Numbered from the stretch's first letter, positions 9,950 to 18,598 are shown. The stretch is 64,000 nucleotides of DNA from Sphingomonas sp. Ant H11 (GCF_000797515.1 NZ_JSBN01000011.1:1-64000), one strand, 5' to 3'. The notes: generated by a model from the sequence alone, not told the origin. A program made the numbers and translations.

Positions 9950-11038
9950 TTGCCCGAATCCCGGATCCGCCAGCGACTATATCTCGACCATGCCGCGACC
10001 ACGTCGATGCGGCCCGCCGCCATTGCGGCGGTGGAGGCGGGAATGCGGGCCTGGGCCAATCCGTCGTCGCCGCATGCCGAGGGGCGCGCGGCGCGGGCAA
10101 AGCTGGAACAGGCGCGCGCGGCGATTGCTGCCGCTTATGGCTGGCGCGGCGAGACGATCCTGACCAGCGGCGCGAGCGAGTCGTTGGCGATCGCCTTGTT
10201 GCGCAGTGGGGCGGAGCGGCGGCTGATCTCGGCGGTCGAGCATGACGCGGTGATTCGCGCCGGGGGTGATGCGGGCGTGGTGCCGGTGGATGCGCAGGGG
10301 TTGCTGGATCTTGATGCGCTGGTGGCGCTGCTGGCGGGGCCGCGCCCGATCGTGGCGGTGCAGTGGTGCAATAGCGAAACGGGCGTGCGGCAGCCGATCG
10401 CGGCGATTGCCGAGCTTACCCATGCGGCGGGCGGATTGCTGCTGGTCGATGCGGCGCAAATGCCCGCCGGGGCCGATCCAGAGGTGATCGAACGCGCCGA
10501 TTTCATTGCCATTTCGGGGCATAAGCGCGGCGGGCCGGTGGGGATTGGCGCGTTGTTGGTGCGCGAGTTGGCGACGCTGACGCCGACGGGCGGGCAGGAA
10601 CGCGGGTATCGCGCGGGGACCGAGAATCTGCCAGGAGCGCTCGGCTTCGCAGCCGCACTGGCCGAGCCCGAGGATGTGGTACGGCAGGTGCCGCTGCGCG
10701 CGCGGCTCGACGATGCGATTGCGCGCTCGGGTGGCGAGGTGGTCGCCACAGCCGCGCCGCGTCATCCCGCGATCGGGTCGTACCGGATGCCGGGGCTCGC
10801 CGCCGCGACACAGCTTATCCGCTTCGACATGGCGGGGATTGCGGTGTCGGCGGGCAGCGCGTGTTCGTCGGGCAGCATGAAGCCGAGCCATGTGCTGGGG
10901 GCGATGGGGTGGAGCGTGGAAGCGTCGCGCGAGGTGGTTCGCGTGAGTTTCGGGCGCGATACCGGCGCGGAGGATGTCGAGCGGTTCATCACCGAATGGC
11001 GCAATGTCGCGCGCTCTGCCCGCGCGTTTGCGGCATGA
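9950..11038 (+). CDS. Cysteine desulfurase-like aminotransferase, first of a tandem pair
   Basis: PLP enzyme of the NifS/IscS group that removes sulfur from cysteine for Fe-S clusters or thio-modification. LYLDHAATTSMRP opens the fold, ISGHKRGGPVGIGAL holds the PLP lysine and SAGSACSSGSMKPSH holds the catalytic cysteine loop, giving about 362 residues. I prefer TTG at 9950 (GAAGG ten bases upstream) over TTG at 9929. Its stop overlaps the ATG of the second desulfurase and a ferredoxin follows, so the three genes form one transcription unit. Confidence 0.88.
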   Translation: MPESRIRQRLYLDHAATTSMRPAAIAAVEAGMRAWANPSSPHAEGRAARAKLEQARAAIAAAYGWRGETILTSGASESLAIALLRSGAERRLISAVEHDAVIRAGGDAGVVPVDAQGLLDLDALVALLAGPRPIVAVQWCNSETGVRQPIAAIAELTHAAGGLLLVDAAQMPAGADPEVIERADFIAISGHKRGGPVGIGALLVRELATLTPTGGQERGYRAGTENLPGALGFAAALAEPEDVVRQVPLRARLDDAIARSGGEVVATAAPRHPAIGSYRMPGLAAATQLIRFDMAGIAVSAGSACSSGSMKPSHVLGAMGWSVEASREVVRVSFGRDTGAEDVERFITEWRNVARSARAFAA

Positions 11039-12126
11039 TCTACCTCGATTATCAGGCGACCACGCCGCTCGCGCCGAAGCGCTCGAGGCGATGTTGCCAT
11101 GGCTGCGCGACCAGCATGCCAACCCGCATTCGGCGCATGCCGCCGGGCGCAAGGCCAAGGCGGTGGTGGAGCTGGCGCGCGATCAGGTGGCCGCGCTGCT
11201 GCCGCCGGGCGGGACGCTCGCTTTCACCAGCGGCGCGACCGAGGCGCTTAACTGGGCGATCAAAGGGCTGGGCGGCTCGGTGGTGACGCTGGCGAGCGAA
11301 CATGCCGCCGTGCTCGATACGGTGGCGGCGCTGCGCTCGGGCGGACAGGAGGTGACGGTGCTGCCGGTCGGGGGCGGACGGGCTGGTCGATCTCGATCAG
11401 GCGCGCGCGGCGATCGTGCCGGGCACGAAACTGGTCGCGGCGATGCTGGTCAATAACGAAATCGGCGTGATCCAGCCAATCGCCGCGCTGGCCGAGATCG
11501 CCCATGCCGCAGGCGCATTGCTGCTGTGCGACGCAGTGCAGGGCTATGGGCGGGTCGACATACCGGCGACATGCGATCTGGTCGCGGTGTCGGGGCACAA
11601 GATTTACGGGCCCAAGGGCATCGGGGCCTTGTGGGTGCGCGACGGGGTTGCGCCCGCGCCGTTATTGCATGGTGGCGGGCAGGAGGCCCTCGGTCGGTCC
11701 GGCACGCTGTCGCCCGCTTTATGCGCCGGGTTCGGGACGGCGGCGGCGCTGATGGCAGTGCGGCGCGACGCGGATGCGGCGCAGGTCGAGCGACTTTGGA
11801 CGCTCGCCATAGAACGCTTCGGTCCCGGCTGGTCCATCAACGGTTCGAGCGACCAGCGCTATCGCGGCAACCTCAACGTCCGGCGCGATGGGCTCGACGT
11901 GGCACGGCTGATGTCCGCCTTACGCGACGTCGCTTTCTCGGCCGGCTCGGCCTGCGCCAGTGGATCGGGCGGGGCAAGCCATGTTCTTCGTGCGATCGGC
12001 CTCACCGAGACGCAGGCTCGTTCGAGCGTTCGCCTGGGCTTCGGGCGCTATACCACGGAAGCCGAATTGACCGAGGCGATCGACCGCCTCATGCTTGCCG
12101 CCAATGCCCAAAGGATCGCCGCATGA
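11035..12126 (+). CDS. Cysteine desulfurase, second of the pair (two compensating apparent frameshifts)
   Basis: NifS-type PLP enzyme. MIYLDYQATTPLAP starts inside the previous gene's stop (ATGA overlap). AFTSGATEALNWAIKG, VNNEIGVIQPI, VSGHKIYGPKGIGAL (PLP lysine) and SAGSACASGSGGASH (catalytic cysteine) are all present. The frame breaks twice: a base seems missing at about 11074 (CC, giving P-EALEAMLPWL when restored) and one extra in the G5 run at 11370-11374. Repaired length is about 363 residues. The stop overlaps the ferredoxin ATG. Two adjacent desulfurases with different active-loop sequences suggest separate sulfur acceptors or a paralogous pair. Confidence 0.86.
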
Positions 12127-12455
12127 CTCATGTCCGCTTCATCGGCACCGACGGCACCATTCGCGAGGTAGTTGCCGCGCCAGGCGCGCGCCTGCTCGAA
12201 GTCGCGCAAGCCGATGGCCAGCCGCTGGAAGGCACGTGCGAGGGGCAGATGGCCTGCTCGACCTGCCATGTGATCGTCGACGTCGGCGATTTCGACAAAT
12301 TGCCAGCGCCGACCGAGGACGAGGAGGATATGCTCGATCTCGCCGCGGGTGCGACGCGCACCAGTCGGCTCGCGTGCCAGATTGTACTCAGGGCGGATCT
12401 CGACGGGTTGACGGTGCGCATTCCCGGCGAAGTACGGAACATGCAGGGCCGTTGA
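12123..12455 (+). CDS. Adrenodoxin-type [2Fe-2S] ferredoxin
   Basis: Small electron carrier (110 residues) with the plant/vertebrate-type ferredoxin fold. The cluster ligands are C-x5-C-x2-C in GTCEGQMACSTCHVIV plus the later cysteine in TSRLACQIVL. An acidic patch, APTEDEEDMLDLA, is the usual redox-partner surface. It overlaps the stop of the second cysteine desulfurase, which supports a role in Fe-S cluster assembly, although a P450 or other monooxygenase partner cannot be excluded. Confidence 0.92.
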   Translation: MTHVRFIGTDGTIREVVAAPGARLLEVAQADGQPLEGTCEGQMACSTCHVIVDVGDFDKLPAPTEDEEDMLDLAAGATRTSRLACQIVLRADLDGLTVRIPGEVRNMQGR

Positions 12456-12501
12456 TCATTTGCCTGTGGTGCCACCTCGGCACGGTACAGGAGATGATCC
12501 C

Positions 12502-12723
12502 ATGAAATTCGCAGCCCTGATCTCGGCGGGCCTGATTGCCGCTGCCGCCATGGCCCCCGCCAGCGCGAGCGCGCAGGTCGAGCGCCATCATGATCGCCGC
12601 GTCGAACGCACCGTTGTCCATACCGAGCGCAACCGTGGCTGGCGTCCGCACACCCGCAAAGTGTGCCGCACGGTCTATCGTCATCACCAGCGCGTACGTA
12701 CCTGCCGGACGGTGCGCCGCTAA
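12502..12723 (+). CDS. Small secreted basic protein, 73 residues
   Basis: A signal peptide (MKFAALISAGLIAAAAMAP, cleavage near ASAQ) is followed by a very basic, His/Arg-rich mature part with RVERTVVHTERNRGW, and two cysteines in KVCRTVYRH and RTCRTVRR. Similar short RcnB-like or DUF-type periplasmic peptides are common in sphingomonads, but I cannot name a function. CAGGAGA lies about eight bases before the ATG. It stands alone between the ferredoxin and the SRP RNA. Confidence 0.75.
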   Translation: MKFAALISAGLIAAAAMAPASASAQVERHHDRRVERTVVHTERNRGWRPHTRKVCRTVYRHHQRVRTCRTVRR

Positions 12724-12753
12724 GCGCCGGTTTCGACTTCGGTCGAGACAGGC

Positions 12754-12782
12754 TTGATCCTTTCGCCCGACCCCGCCATAGG
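12754..12782 (+). promoter_or_regulatory. Putative housekeeping promoter of the SRP RNA
   Basis: TTGATC (12754-12759) and CATAGG (12777-12782) are separated by exactly 17 nt, placing a start a few bases before the RNA's 5' arm. The -10 is a weak match, but the rnpB upstream region has an equally spaced TTGTCT/CTAGGG pair. Confidence 0.4.
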
Positions 12783-12787
12783 CAGCG

Positions 12788-12878
12788 CGGGAGTCGGGCG
12801 GACGTGGTCGTCGCCAACCTGGTCAGATCCGGAAGGAAGCAGCCACAACGATTTCGCTGCGGGTCGTTCCGGCTCCCA
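12788..12878 (+). ncRNA. ffs: Signal recognition particle RNA (bacterial small 4.5S type)
   Basis: RNA scaffold of SRP, bound by Ffh (encoded at 41378) and acting with FtsY (37175). The conserved apical segment GGTCAGATCCGGAAGGAAGC with AGCC following (12821-12844) is diagnostic of the domain IV loop. The ends pair: GGGAGTCGG at 12789 with CCGGCTCCC ending at 12877. dnaX and ybaB are the usual downstream neighbours in alphaproteobacteria; here a 3.6 kb block intervenes. End positions are estimated from pairing. Confidence 0.93.
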
Positions 12879-12947
12879 CCGCGCAGCCAGCGAGAGCGAG
12901 GCTGCGCCTCGCCACGCTGACCAGCGCGGCCGGCGGGCAAGGCCCGT

Positions 12948-12986
12948 CCGACGACACGGCTTTGCCGGGTCGGCTCTTTCCTTTTA
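12948..12986 (+). terminator. Probable terminator downstream of the SRP RNA
   Basis: CCGAC (12948) pairs with GTCGG (12969) around an inner CGGC-TTT-GCCG stem, followed by a pyrimidine run CTCTTTCCTTTTA. A second hairpin, GCGCAGCC/GGCTGCGC, lies at 12881-12907. Confidence 0.45.
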
Positions 12987-13043
12987 TGAGCGGTGCGCGT
13001 GTGACGCGCCCCCTCCATCCTTCGCTAAATGCTCAGGGTCCCC

Positions 13044-13107
13044 AGTTTTGGGTTGACCATGCCCCGCATGGTCAAGGGTCGTCCGGGGGACGATTCGACC
13101 CAAAACT
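13044..13107 (+). other. Compact three-way-junction fold upstream of the UbiB-like gene
   Basis: An outer 10-bp perfect stem (AGTTTTGGGT 13044-13053 with ACCCAAAACT 13098-13107) encloses two perfect hairpins: TGACCATGC/GCATGGTCA with a 3-nt loop (13054-13074) and TCGTCC/GGACGA with a 3-nt loop (13079-13093). Four-base linkers AGGG and TTCG join them. It ends 44 nt before the ATG at 13152. It could be a leader RNA, a protein-binding site or a small mobile palindrome; no known riboswitch is recognised. Confidence 0.6.
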
Positions 13108-13151
13108 CCGTGCCGGGGAGGATCTTTGAGCTGTCGGTATGAGGTATTGGC

Positions 13152-14678
13152 ATGGCCATGATGATCAAAACCTTGCTGGTTGCAGGACGCGACCGCCAGC
13201 GGCTGAGTGAAATCGTCCAGATCGCATCGCGCTTCGGCCTTGGCATCCTGCTCGCGCGCTTCGGCCTGGAGCGGGCCACGGCCGCTGAGGCGTTGACGGA
13301 CGAACCGCAAACGCTGCCGCGACGCACCCGCCAGGCGCTGGAAGAATTGGGGCCGACCTTCGTCAAGCTCGGGCAAATCCTGGCGACGCGCGGGGATTTG
13401 TTGACGCCCGAATGGGTGGCCGAGCTCGAACACCTCCACAGCAGCGCGCCGACCCTGCCGTTCGAGACGCTCCGGCCCGCCGTCGAAGCCGCGCTGGGGC
13501 AAGCGCCGGAAACCGCGTTCGCCGGCTTCGACCCGATGCCGCTCGCCGCTGCCTCGATGGCGCAAGTCCACCGGGCGACACTGAGCGACGGGACGCAGGT
13601 GGTGCTCAAGATCCGCCGACCCGACATCCGCCCCCGCATGGAGGCGGATTTGCGGTTGATCGCCGAACTGGCGGCGCTGGCCGAAACGAGCAGCGCCGAG
13701 GCGCGGCGGTTTCGTCCGCGCGACCTGGTGCTGCAATTGGCGCAAGCGGTGCTGGAGGAACTCGATTTTACCAGCGAGGGGCGCAATGCTGACCGCCTGC
13801 GCGCCGATTTCGCGCAGGATCCGCGCGTCGTGATCCCCGAAATCCATTGGCAATGGACCTCCGAAACGCTGCTGGTGATGGATTTCATCGAGGGCGTGCC
13901 GCCGCGCGACGCGGCGACCTTGCGGGCGGCCGGGCTAGAACCTGCGGTGATCGCTGCGCTGGGGGCTGATGTCGTGCTCGATATGGTGATGATCAACGGG
14001 CGCTTTCACGGTGACCCGCATCCCGGCAATTTGCTGTGCCTGCCGGGCAACCGCATCGCGTTGCTCGATTTGGGGATGATCGGGCATGTGTCGCCAAGGC
14101 GGCGCGAGGAAGTGATCGCGTTCGTGCAGTCCTTGTCCTCGGCTGATCCCGAGCAATTGGCGGACGTGTTCGGCGCGTGGAGCGCGGGCAGCGGCGTCGC
14201 GCAGGATCGCATACAGGCAGCGGCCGAGCGGCTGATCGCGCGGCATGGCGGCGGGCCGATCAAGCTGAGCGCGATTGTGGCGGATTTGCTGCCGTTGCTG
14301 CGCGATGAAGGCATGACGATGCCGCCCGACCTGTTGCTGATGTTCAAGGCGCTGATGACGATCGACGGGGTGCTGCAGGCGATCGAACCCGATTTCGATT
14401 TGGCGAGCGCGATGCAGCGCGCCTCGCTGCGCATGGCGCGGGCGCGGCTTTCGCCCGACCATTGGGCACCGGTGCTGCAAGCGCTGGCCTGGGAGCTGAG
14501 CAAGATCGGCGGGGACGCGCCGCGCCTGGTGCGCGCGGTGATCCGGCGGCTGGAGCAGAAGCCGGTGGACGCGCCGCATGCCGATCCGTCTCGCGCGATC
14601 GTGATCGGCGCGCGCTGGATTGCGGGGGCGATCCTGGCGGCGGCGGTGGTGCTTGCGGTGGCGATGGTGCTGGGCTGA
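13152..14678 (+). CDS. AarF/ABC1/UbiB-family atypical kinase
   Basis: Membrane-anchored ATPase of the UbiB family, usually supporting ubiquinone synthesis or lipid handling. Family marks in order: TFVKLGQILATR (KxGQ), AAASMAQVH (alanine-rich nucleotide loop), VVLKIRRPDI (lysine), ELDFTSEGRNADRL (ExD), RFHGDPHPGNLL and LLDLGMIG (metal site). A C-terminal transmembrane helix (AILAAAVVLAVAMVLG) ends the 508-residue protein, although classic UbiB has two helices. It sits between the SRP RNA and dnaX and is bracketed by a 20-nt direct repeat, which suggests insertion there. It may be a second UbiB-like protein rather than the ubiquinone-operon copy. Confidence 0.88.
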   Translation: MAMMIKTLLVAGRDRQRLSEIVQIASRFGLGILLARFGLERATAAEALTDEPQTLPRRTRQALEELGPTFVKLGQILATRGDLLTPEWVAELEHLHSSAPTLPFETLRPAVEAALGQAPETAFAGFDPMPLAAASMAQVHRATLSDGTQVVLKIRRPDIRPRMEADLRLIAELAALAETSSAEARRFRPRDLVLQLAQAVLEELDFTSEGRNADRLRADFAQDPRVVIPEIHWQWTSETLLVMDFIEGVPPRDAATLRAAGLEPAVIAALGADVVLDMVMINGRFHGDPHPGNLLCLPGNRIALLDLGMIGHVSPRRREEVIAFVQSLSSADPEQLADVFGAWSAGSGVAQDRIQAAAERLIARHGGGPIKLSAIVADLLPLLRDEGMTMPPDLLLMFKALMTIDGVLQAIEPDFDLASAMQRASLRMARARLSPDHWAPVLQALAWELSKIGGDAPRLVRAVIRRLEQKPVDAPHADPSRAIVIGARWIAGAILAAAVVLAVAMVLG

Positions 14679-14686
14679 GGGGGGCA

Positions 14687-14706
14687 TCGGGCGGACGTGG
14701 TCGTCG
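14687..14706 (+). repeat. 20-nt direct repeat of the SRP RNA 5' arm
   Basis: These 20 bases, TCGGGCGGACGTGGTCGTCG, are identical to 12794-12813 inside the SRP RNA gene; weaker similarity continues downstream (CCTGG-CAG). The two copies flank the UbiB-like gene and could be an attachment-site duplication or a fragment of a second SRP RNA. Confidence 0.7.
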
Positions 14707-14710
14707 GCAG

Positions 14711-15832
14711 CTACCCTGGCAGGACTTTCGTTCCAGCTGAAAGGGGTGAAGAACCAGTGGTAAGAACCCGCTTTAGCTCTGTAACCGCGCGAACGAACGC
14801 CTCGCATGGGTTGCTGCGGCTAAACATGAATGCCTCATTGAGACCTCCCGAGGTTTTCAACCCAAGTTCACCATAAAGCATGACCGGGAGTTCTCGGTTG
14901 TCCTTAAACCGTCGGTCCCGCGAACCGTCCTTGTTCGACTTTGCCCAAACCTTACCGACTAATTTTGCGTCTCGCGGCATCCGCTCGCTTTCCGTGAAAC
15001 TAACAGACGAATAGTTTATATTAAGCTCTTTAAGATCAATGATTGCAAAATCGGAGCGGGCAATGTCCACGATTAGCACGAAGCCCGGATAAAAATACGC
15101 AGTTGAGCGACCGTTCTGGACAGGAAGGGCCAGCGGCAGGTCGGCAGTATCAACAAGAGAATCTGTTCGACGCGCCAGATAGGTCACATTGCGGTCTACG
15201 ACCGTACTTGCCATACTCCGAGCTTTCACCCGGTCAATCCCCTGCGATGTCTTTAGGGCCCAACAGCCCTCAGAATTGGCGATTTGGTCGAACGCTTCCA
15301 GCATACGCCGGTGCGGATCAGCAACGGCGGTGTCCATGTCGAAACTGATTGATATTCGCGATGCAGCTAAATTGCTGCTGAGCGTGGAAATTTCCACCTT
15401 GCGAAGGGCGACCGCTCTGTCTGTTCTGGCGCGGACGGATTTGGAGACGACAGAAACCAGCATGCCCCAACTGAGTGCTCGGGCCGTCCAGGAGAAGGCA
15501 TGCTGTAACCGGGCCTTCTTGATGTCCGCGCGAATTTCGCGCTCTCGCATATACGTTGCGACCAAAAGGTCTTTGAACTGATTTAATCCGCTCGAGGTCA
15601 TAGTGGCGACGTCGCCTCCTCCGAAATCTACTCGAGTCCCGGGAATGAGAAAACGCTCCGTCGGCAGGGGCCCAGCACGAGCCCGATCGCCGAAAACCTT
15701 AAAGCCATTGGCTGAGAGTGCGCGATCGGCTTCCCGGGAATTCCAATCGATTGTAGTGCGAACCCCGGTTCGTCGAACCGATATGCGAACCGGTGGAATA
15801 ACAGTCAGTTCTCGACGAAATCGCGATGTCAT
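14711..15832 (-). CDS. Hypothetical protein with DUF4236-like N-terminus
   Basis: 373 residues from ATG at 15832. The start SRFRRELTVIPPVRISVRRT resembles the short DUF4236 motif (FRxxxxIxPGVRxNxSxxG), usually found at the front of uncharacterised bacterial proteins. The middle has a weakly hydrophobic segment (AFSWTARALSWGMLVSVV) and the C-terminal half has mixed alpha/beta character with no motif I recognise. By eye its base composition is less G+C-rich than its neighbours, and it lies in the accessory block between SRP RNA and dnaX, consistent with recent acquisition. Function unknown. Confidence 0.6.
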   Translation of the reverse strand: MTSRFRRELTVIPPVRISVRRTGVRTTIDWNSREADRALSANGFKVFGDRARAGPLPTERFLIPGTRVDFGGGDVATMTSSGLNQFKDLLVATYMREREIRADIKKARLQHAFSWTARALSWGMLVSVVSKSVRARTDRAVALRKVEISTLSSNLAASRISISFDMDTAVADPHRRMLEAFDQIANSEGCWALKTSQGIDRVKARSMASTVVDRNVTYLARRTDSLVDTADLPLALPVQNGRSTAYFYPGFVLIVDIARSDFAIIDLKELNINYSSVSFTESERMPRDAKLVGKVWAKSNKDGSRDRRFKDNRELPVMLYGELGLKTSGGLNEAFMFSRSNPCEAFVRAVTELKRVLTTGSSPLSAGTKVLPG

Positions 15833-16506
15833 AACTGTCCGCCCCGCATTGCCTGCCGATTCGGCATTTTCACAGAAGATGCGCGATGATTACCAATATC
15901 CCTCTTTAAGAACAGAATGTCGCCGATAACGGTGCGAAAAAGGGTGCATTTTGGGTAATGCCTTCTGTCGTTTAATTTTCACCGGCTCCCCTCGCAGAAG
16001 CGATTAAGCACGCGCGTCTCGATTTCACCATTTGCGTCAGCGTCCCAACCGCCCTGGCTAACTTTGCCTTCGGCCATCTCACAGCTCGGCCAACCTCTTG
16101 CGCACGTCGCGATGCTCGACGACATTGCACCAGGCAATAGCCTTGTTGGTAGTCAGCAGGCGCGGTTTGCCAGTTCAGTCCCCCCCCCCCCCACACGAAG
16201 CGACGTAGCTGTCCTACAGCGTCGAGATCTTGCAGACTAACAGCGGTCGTCTCACAGCGCCGTCGCCGTCCCCCCGCCGGATGCGCCGAATGTCGAGGCC
16301 GTGTTCCGTTCCGCCGGTCATAAAACAGCGTCTCAATCGCGGTTGCCCCTAACCTTAGCCTAATCTTCCGCGCATCGCGGGCGCGCGGAGGCCCGGCTTG
16401 GGGGCAGCCCTTGGGGCACCTGACACAAAACCCGCATCTCCAGCCCGCACCCATCGCCCAACCAACCCTTCGACAATTCCCCCCGCTGCCCCTAGATAGG
16501 GCAGCA
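15833..16506. other. 674-bp region without an intact gene; degraded coding remnants
   Basis: No complete gene is supported. On the minus strand, 16079-16174 holds a 31-codon open stretch ending in a stop (residues include LLTTNKAIAWCNVVEHRD) that looks like a protein C-terminus, and codons upstream of a C13/G13 run (16180-16192) read SLQDLDAVGQLRRFV in another frame. Together they suggest a decayed gene with several frame breaks. The dnaX promoter presumably lies near the right end. Confidence 0.45.
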
Positions 16507-18208
16507 ATGTCCGACTCCCTGTATCCCGCTGACGAGACCCCTGGCTTCGACCTGGGCGAACCGCCTGCTCCGGCGAAGAGCGATGCGTACCGCGTGCTCG
16601 CGCGCAAATATCGGCCGCAGACCTTTGCCGAGTTGATCGGCCAGGATGCGATGGTCACCACGCTGGGCAATGCCATCCGGCGTGGGCGGCTGGCGCATGC
16701 GTTTTTTGCTGACCGGCGTGCGCGGGGTCGGCAAGACCTCGACCGCGCGTCTGCTCGCCAAGGCGCTCAATTGCATCGGGCCGGACGGGCAGGGTGGTCC
16801 GACGATCAACCCGTGCGGCGTGTGCGAGCCGTGCGTCGGCATCGCCGAGGGGCGGCATATCGACGTGATCGAGATGGACGCCGCCAGCCATACCGGCGTC
16901 GACGATATGCGCGCCGTGATCGATGCCTCGCGGATGACGGCGTTCGTCGCGCGCTACAAAATCTACATCATCGACGAAGTTCATATGCTGTCGAAGAACG
17001 CGTTCAACGCGCTGCTGAAGACGCTGGAGGAACCGGCCGAGGGCGTGAAGTTCGTGCTGGCGACGACCGAGGTGAACAAGGTGCCGGTGACGGTGCTGTC
17101 GCGCTGCCAGCGCTTCGACTTGCGGCGCATTCCGGCGGATTTGCTGGCCGAACATTTCGCGCGCGTGGTCGCGGCCGAGGGTGTCGAGGCCGAGCCCGAG
17201 GCGCTGGGGCTGATCGCGCGCGCGGCGGAAGGGTCTGCGCGCGACGGGCTGTCGATCCTCGACCAGGCGATCGCCCATGCCGATATGGATGGCGGCGCGG
17301 TGAGCGCGGGCGCGGTGCGCGATATGCTGGGGCTCTCCGATCGTGGCGCGATCCGCGATTTGATGACGCTGTTGCTTTCGGGCGACGGGATCGGCGCGCT
17401 GGCGGCGCTGCGGCGGCAATATGACCTTGGGGTCGATCCGCTTGGCGTGCTGCGCGGGCTGCTGGAGACCGTCCACGCCACCACCTTGGTCAAGCTCGGC
17501 GCGGCACAGGAAGCCGGGCAAGCGACCGAGGAGCGCGAGGCGTTGCTGGGCTGGGCGTCGTCGCTGTCCTTCGCCGCATTGCACCGGCTGTGGCAGTTGC
17601 TGCTCAAGGGCCATGACGAAGTCGCACGCGCGGCGATGCCGATCGAGGCGTGCGAAATGGCGCTGCTGCGGCTGGTCCATGCCTCGACCTTGCCCGATCC
17701 GGGCGACCTGGCGCGCATGATCAGCAATGGCGTGCCGCTTGGCACCCCGTCTCCGGCCCCTGCAGCACCGGCGGCGCTTCCGGCGGCTGCTCCCGAAGCG
17801 GTGGTGACCGATCAGGACATGCCCCGCTCGATCAGCCAGATCGTTGCTTTGCTGGAGGGCGCGGGCGAGCTCGCTCTGGCGTCGCGCGTGGTGCACCACG
17901 CCAGCATCGTCAGCCTCGATGGCAGCGATCTTGTGTTGAGCTCGGCGCGACCGATTTCCCCCGATCTGGTCGCTGAATTGGCGGTCACGCTGAAGCGCGT
18001 TACCGGGCGCGGCTGGAAAGTGACGACCGCACCGACGCCAGGCGCGCCGACGGTGCGCGAGGCCGAGGCGGCGCAGCGCGAGGCGTTCAAGGCCGAAATT
18101 CTGGCGGTGCCGGTGATCGCCGCCGCGCTGGAGGCGTTTCCCGACGCCGAAGTTCCCGAAACCGAAATCGACCGCCTGCTGGCGGCGAAACGGAGTGTAA
18201 CCGCATGA
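16507..18208 (+). CDS. dnaX: DNA polymerase III subunit gamma/tau (apparent frameshift at 16702-16707)
   Basis: Clamp-loader ATPase of the replisome. After MSDSLYPADETPGFDLGEPP comes VLARKYRPQTFAELIGQ. Walker A is GVRGVGKTSTAR, the zinc module has CIGPDG...PCGVCEPC, Walker B is IYIIDEVHML and the sensor region is VLATTEVNKVP. A tau-like C-terminus follows (SQIVALLEGAGELALASRVV). The first 66 codons and the rest differ in frame; one T too many in the T6 run at 16702-16707 explains it, giving about 566 residues. This is too early for the known gamma/tau programmed shift, so error is likelier. It overlaps ybaB by 4 nt. Confidence 0.93.
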
Positions 18209-18528
18209 AAAGCATCGAAGACATCATGGCGATGGCGCAAAACGTCCAGGCCGAACTGACCAAGGCGCAGGACGGGCTCGACAAGATCGAGGTCGAGGGC
18301 GTCGCGGGCGGTGGTTTGGTCAAGGTGCGCGCCTCGGCCAAGGGGCGGATCATCGGCATCGACATCGACGAATCGTTGTTGCAACCGAGCGAAAAGCAAA
18401 TCGTCGAGGATCTCGTCGTCGCCGCGTTCAACGACGCCAAGGCCAAGGCCGATGCAGCGTCGGGTGCCGAAATGGCCAAGATGACCAGCGGCATCCCGCT
18501 GCCGCCGGGGTTCAAGCTGCCGTTCTGA
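18205..18528 (+). CDS. ybaB: YbaB/EbfC family nucleoid-associated protein
   Basis: Small dimeric DNA-binding protein (107 residues), the standard partner downstream of dnaX. The start overlaps the dnaX stop (ATGA). MKSIEDIMAMAQNVQAELTK forms the first helix, VEGVAGGGLVKVRASAKG the sheet, and the tail MTSGIPLPPGFKLPF is characteristic of the family. Translational coupling to dnaX is likely. recR, often the next gene elsewhere, is absent here. Confidence 0.93.
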   Translation: MKSIEDIMAMAQNVQAELTKAQDGLDKIEVEGVAGGGLVKVRASAKGRIIGIDIDESLLQPSEKQIVEDLVVAAFNDAKAKADAASGAEMAKMTSGIPLPPGFKLPF

Positions 18529-18598
18529 TCGCGGTGCGATAACGGAACGATCGCCCGTGCAACCCGTTCAACCCTGCAGATAAAAGCAGGAGGATAGC

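Noticed and set aside
9977..11158. 393-codon minus-strand frame over the first cysteine desulfurase
   Set aside because: Shadow; the plus strand has the PLP lysine and catalytic cysteine in frame.
15972..16676. Minus-strand frame of 234 codons overlapping the dnaX start
   Set aside because: Half of it mirrors dnaX and the rest reads through a 13-G run in a frame without sensible protein; only small decayed pieces in other frames look protein-like.
16702..16707. Programmed frameshift in dnaX
   Set aside because: Known dnaX shifts fall after the ATPase domain and make a shorter product; here the break is before Walker A, and similar breaks occur in unrelated genes at many kinds of run.
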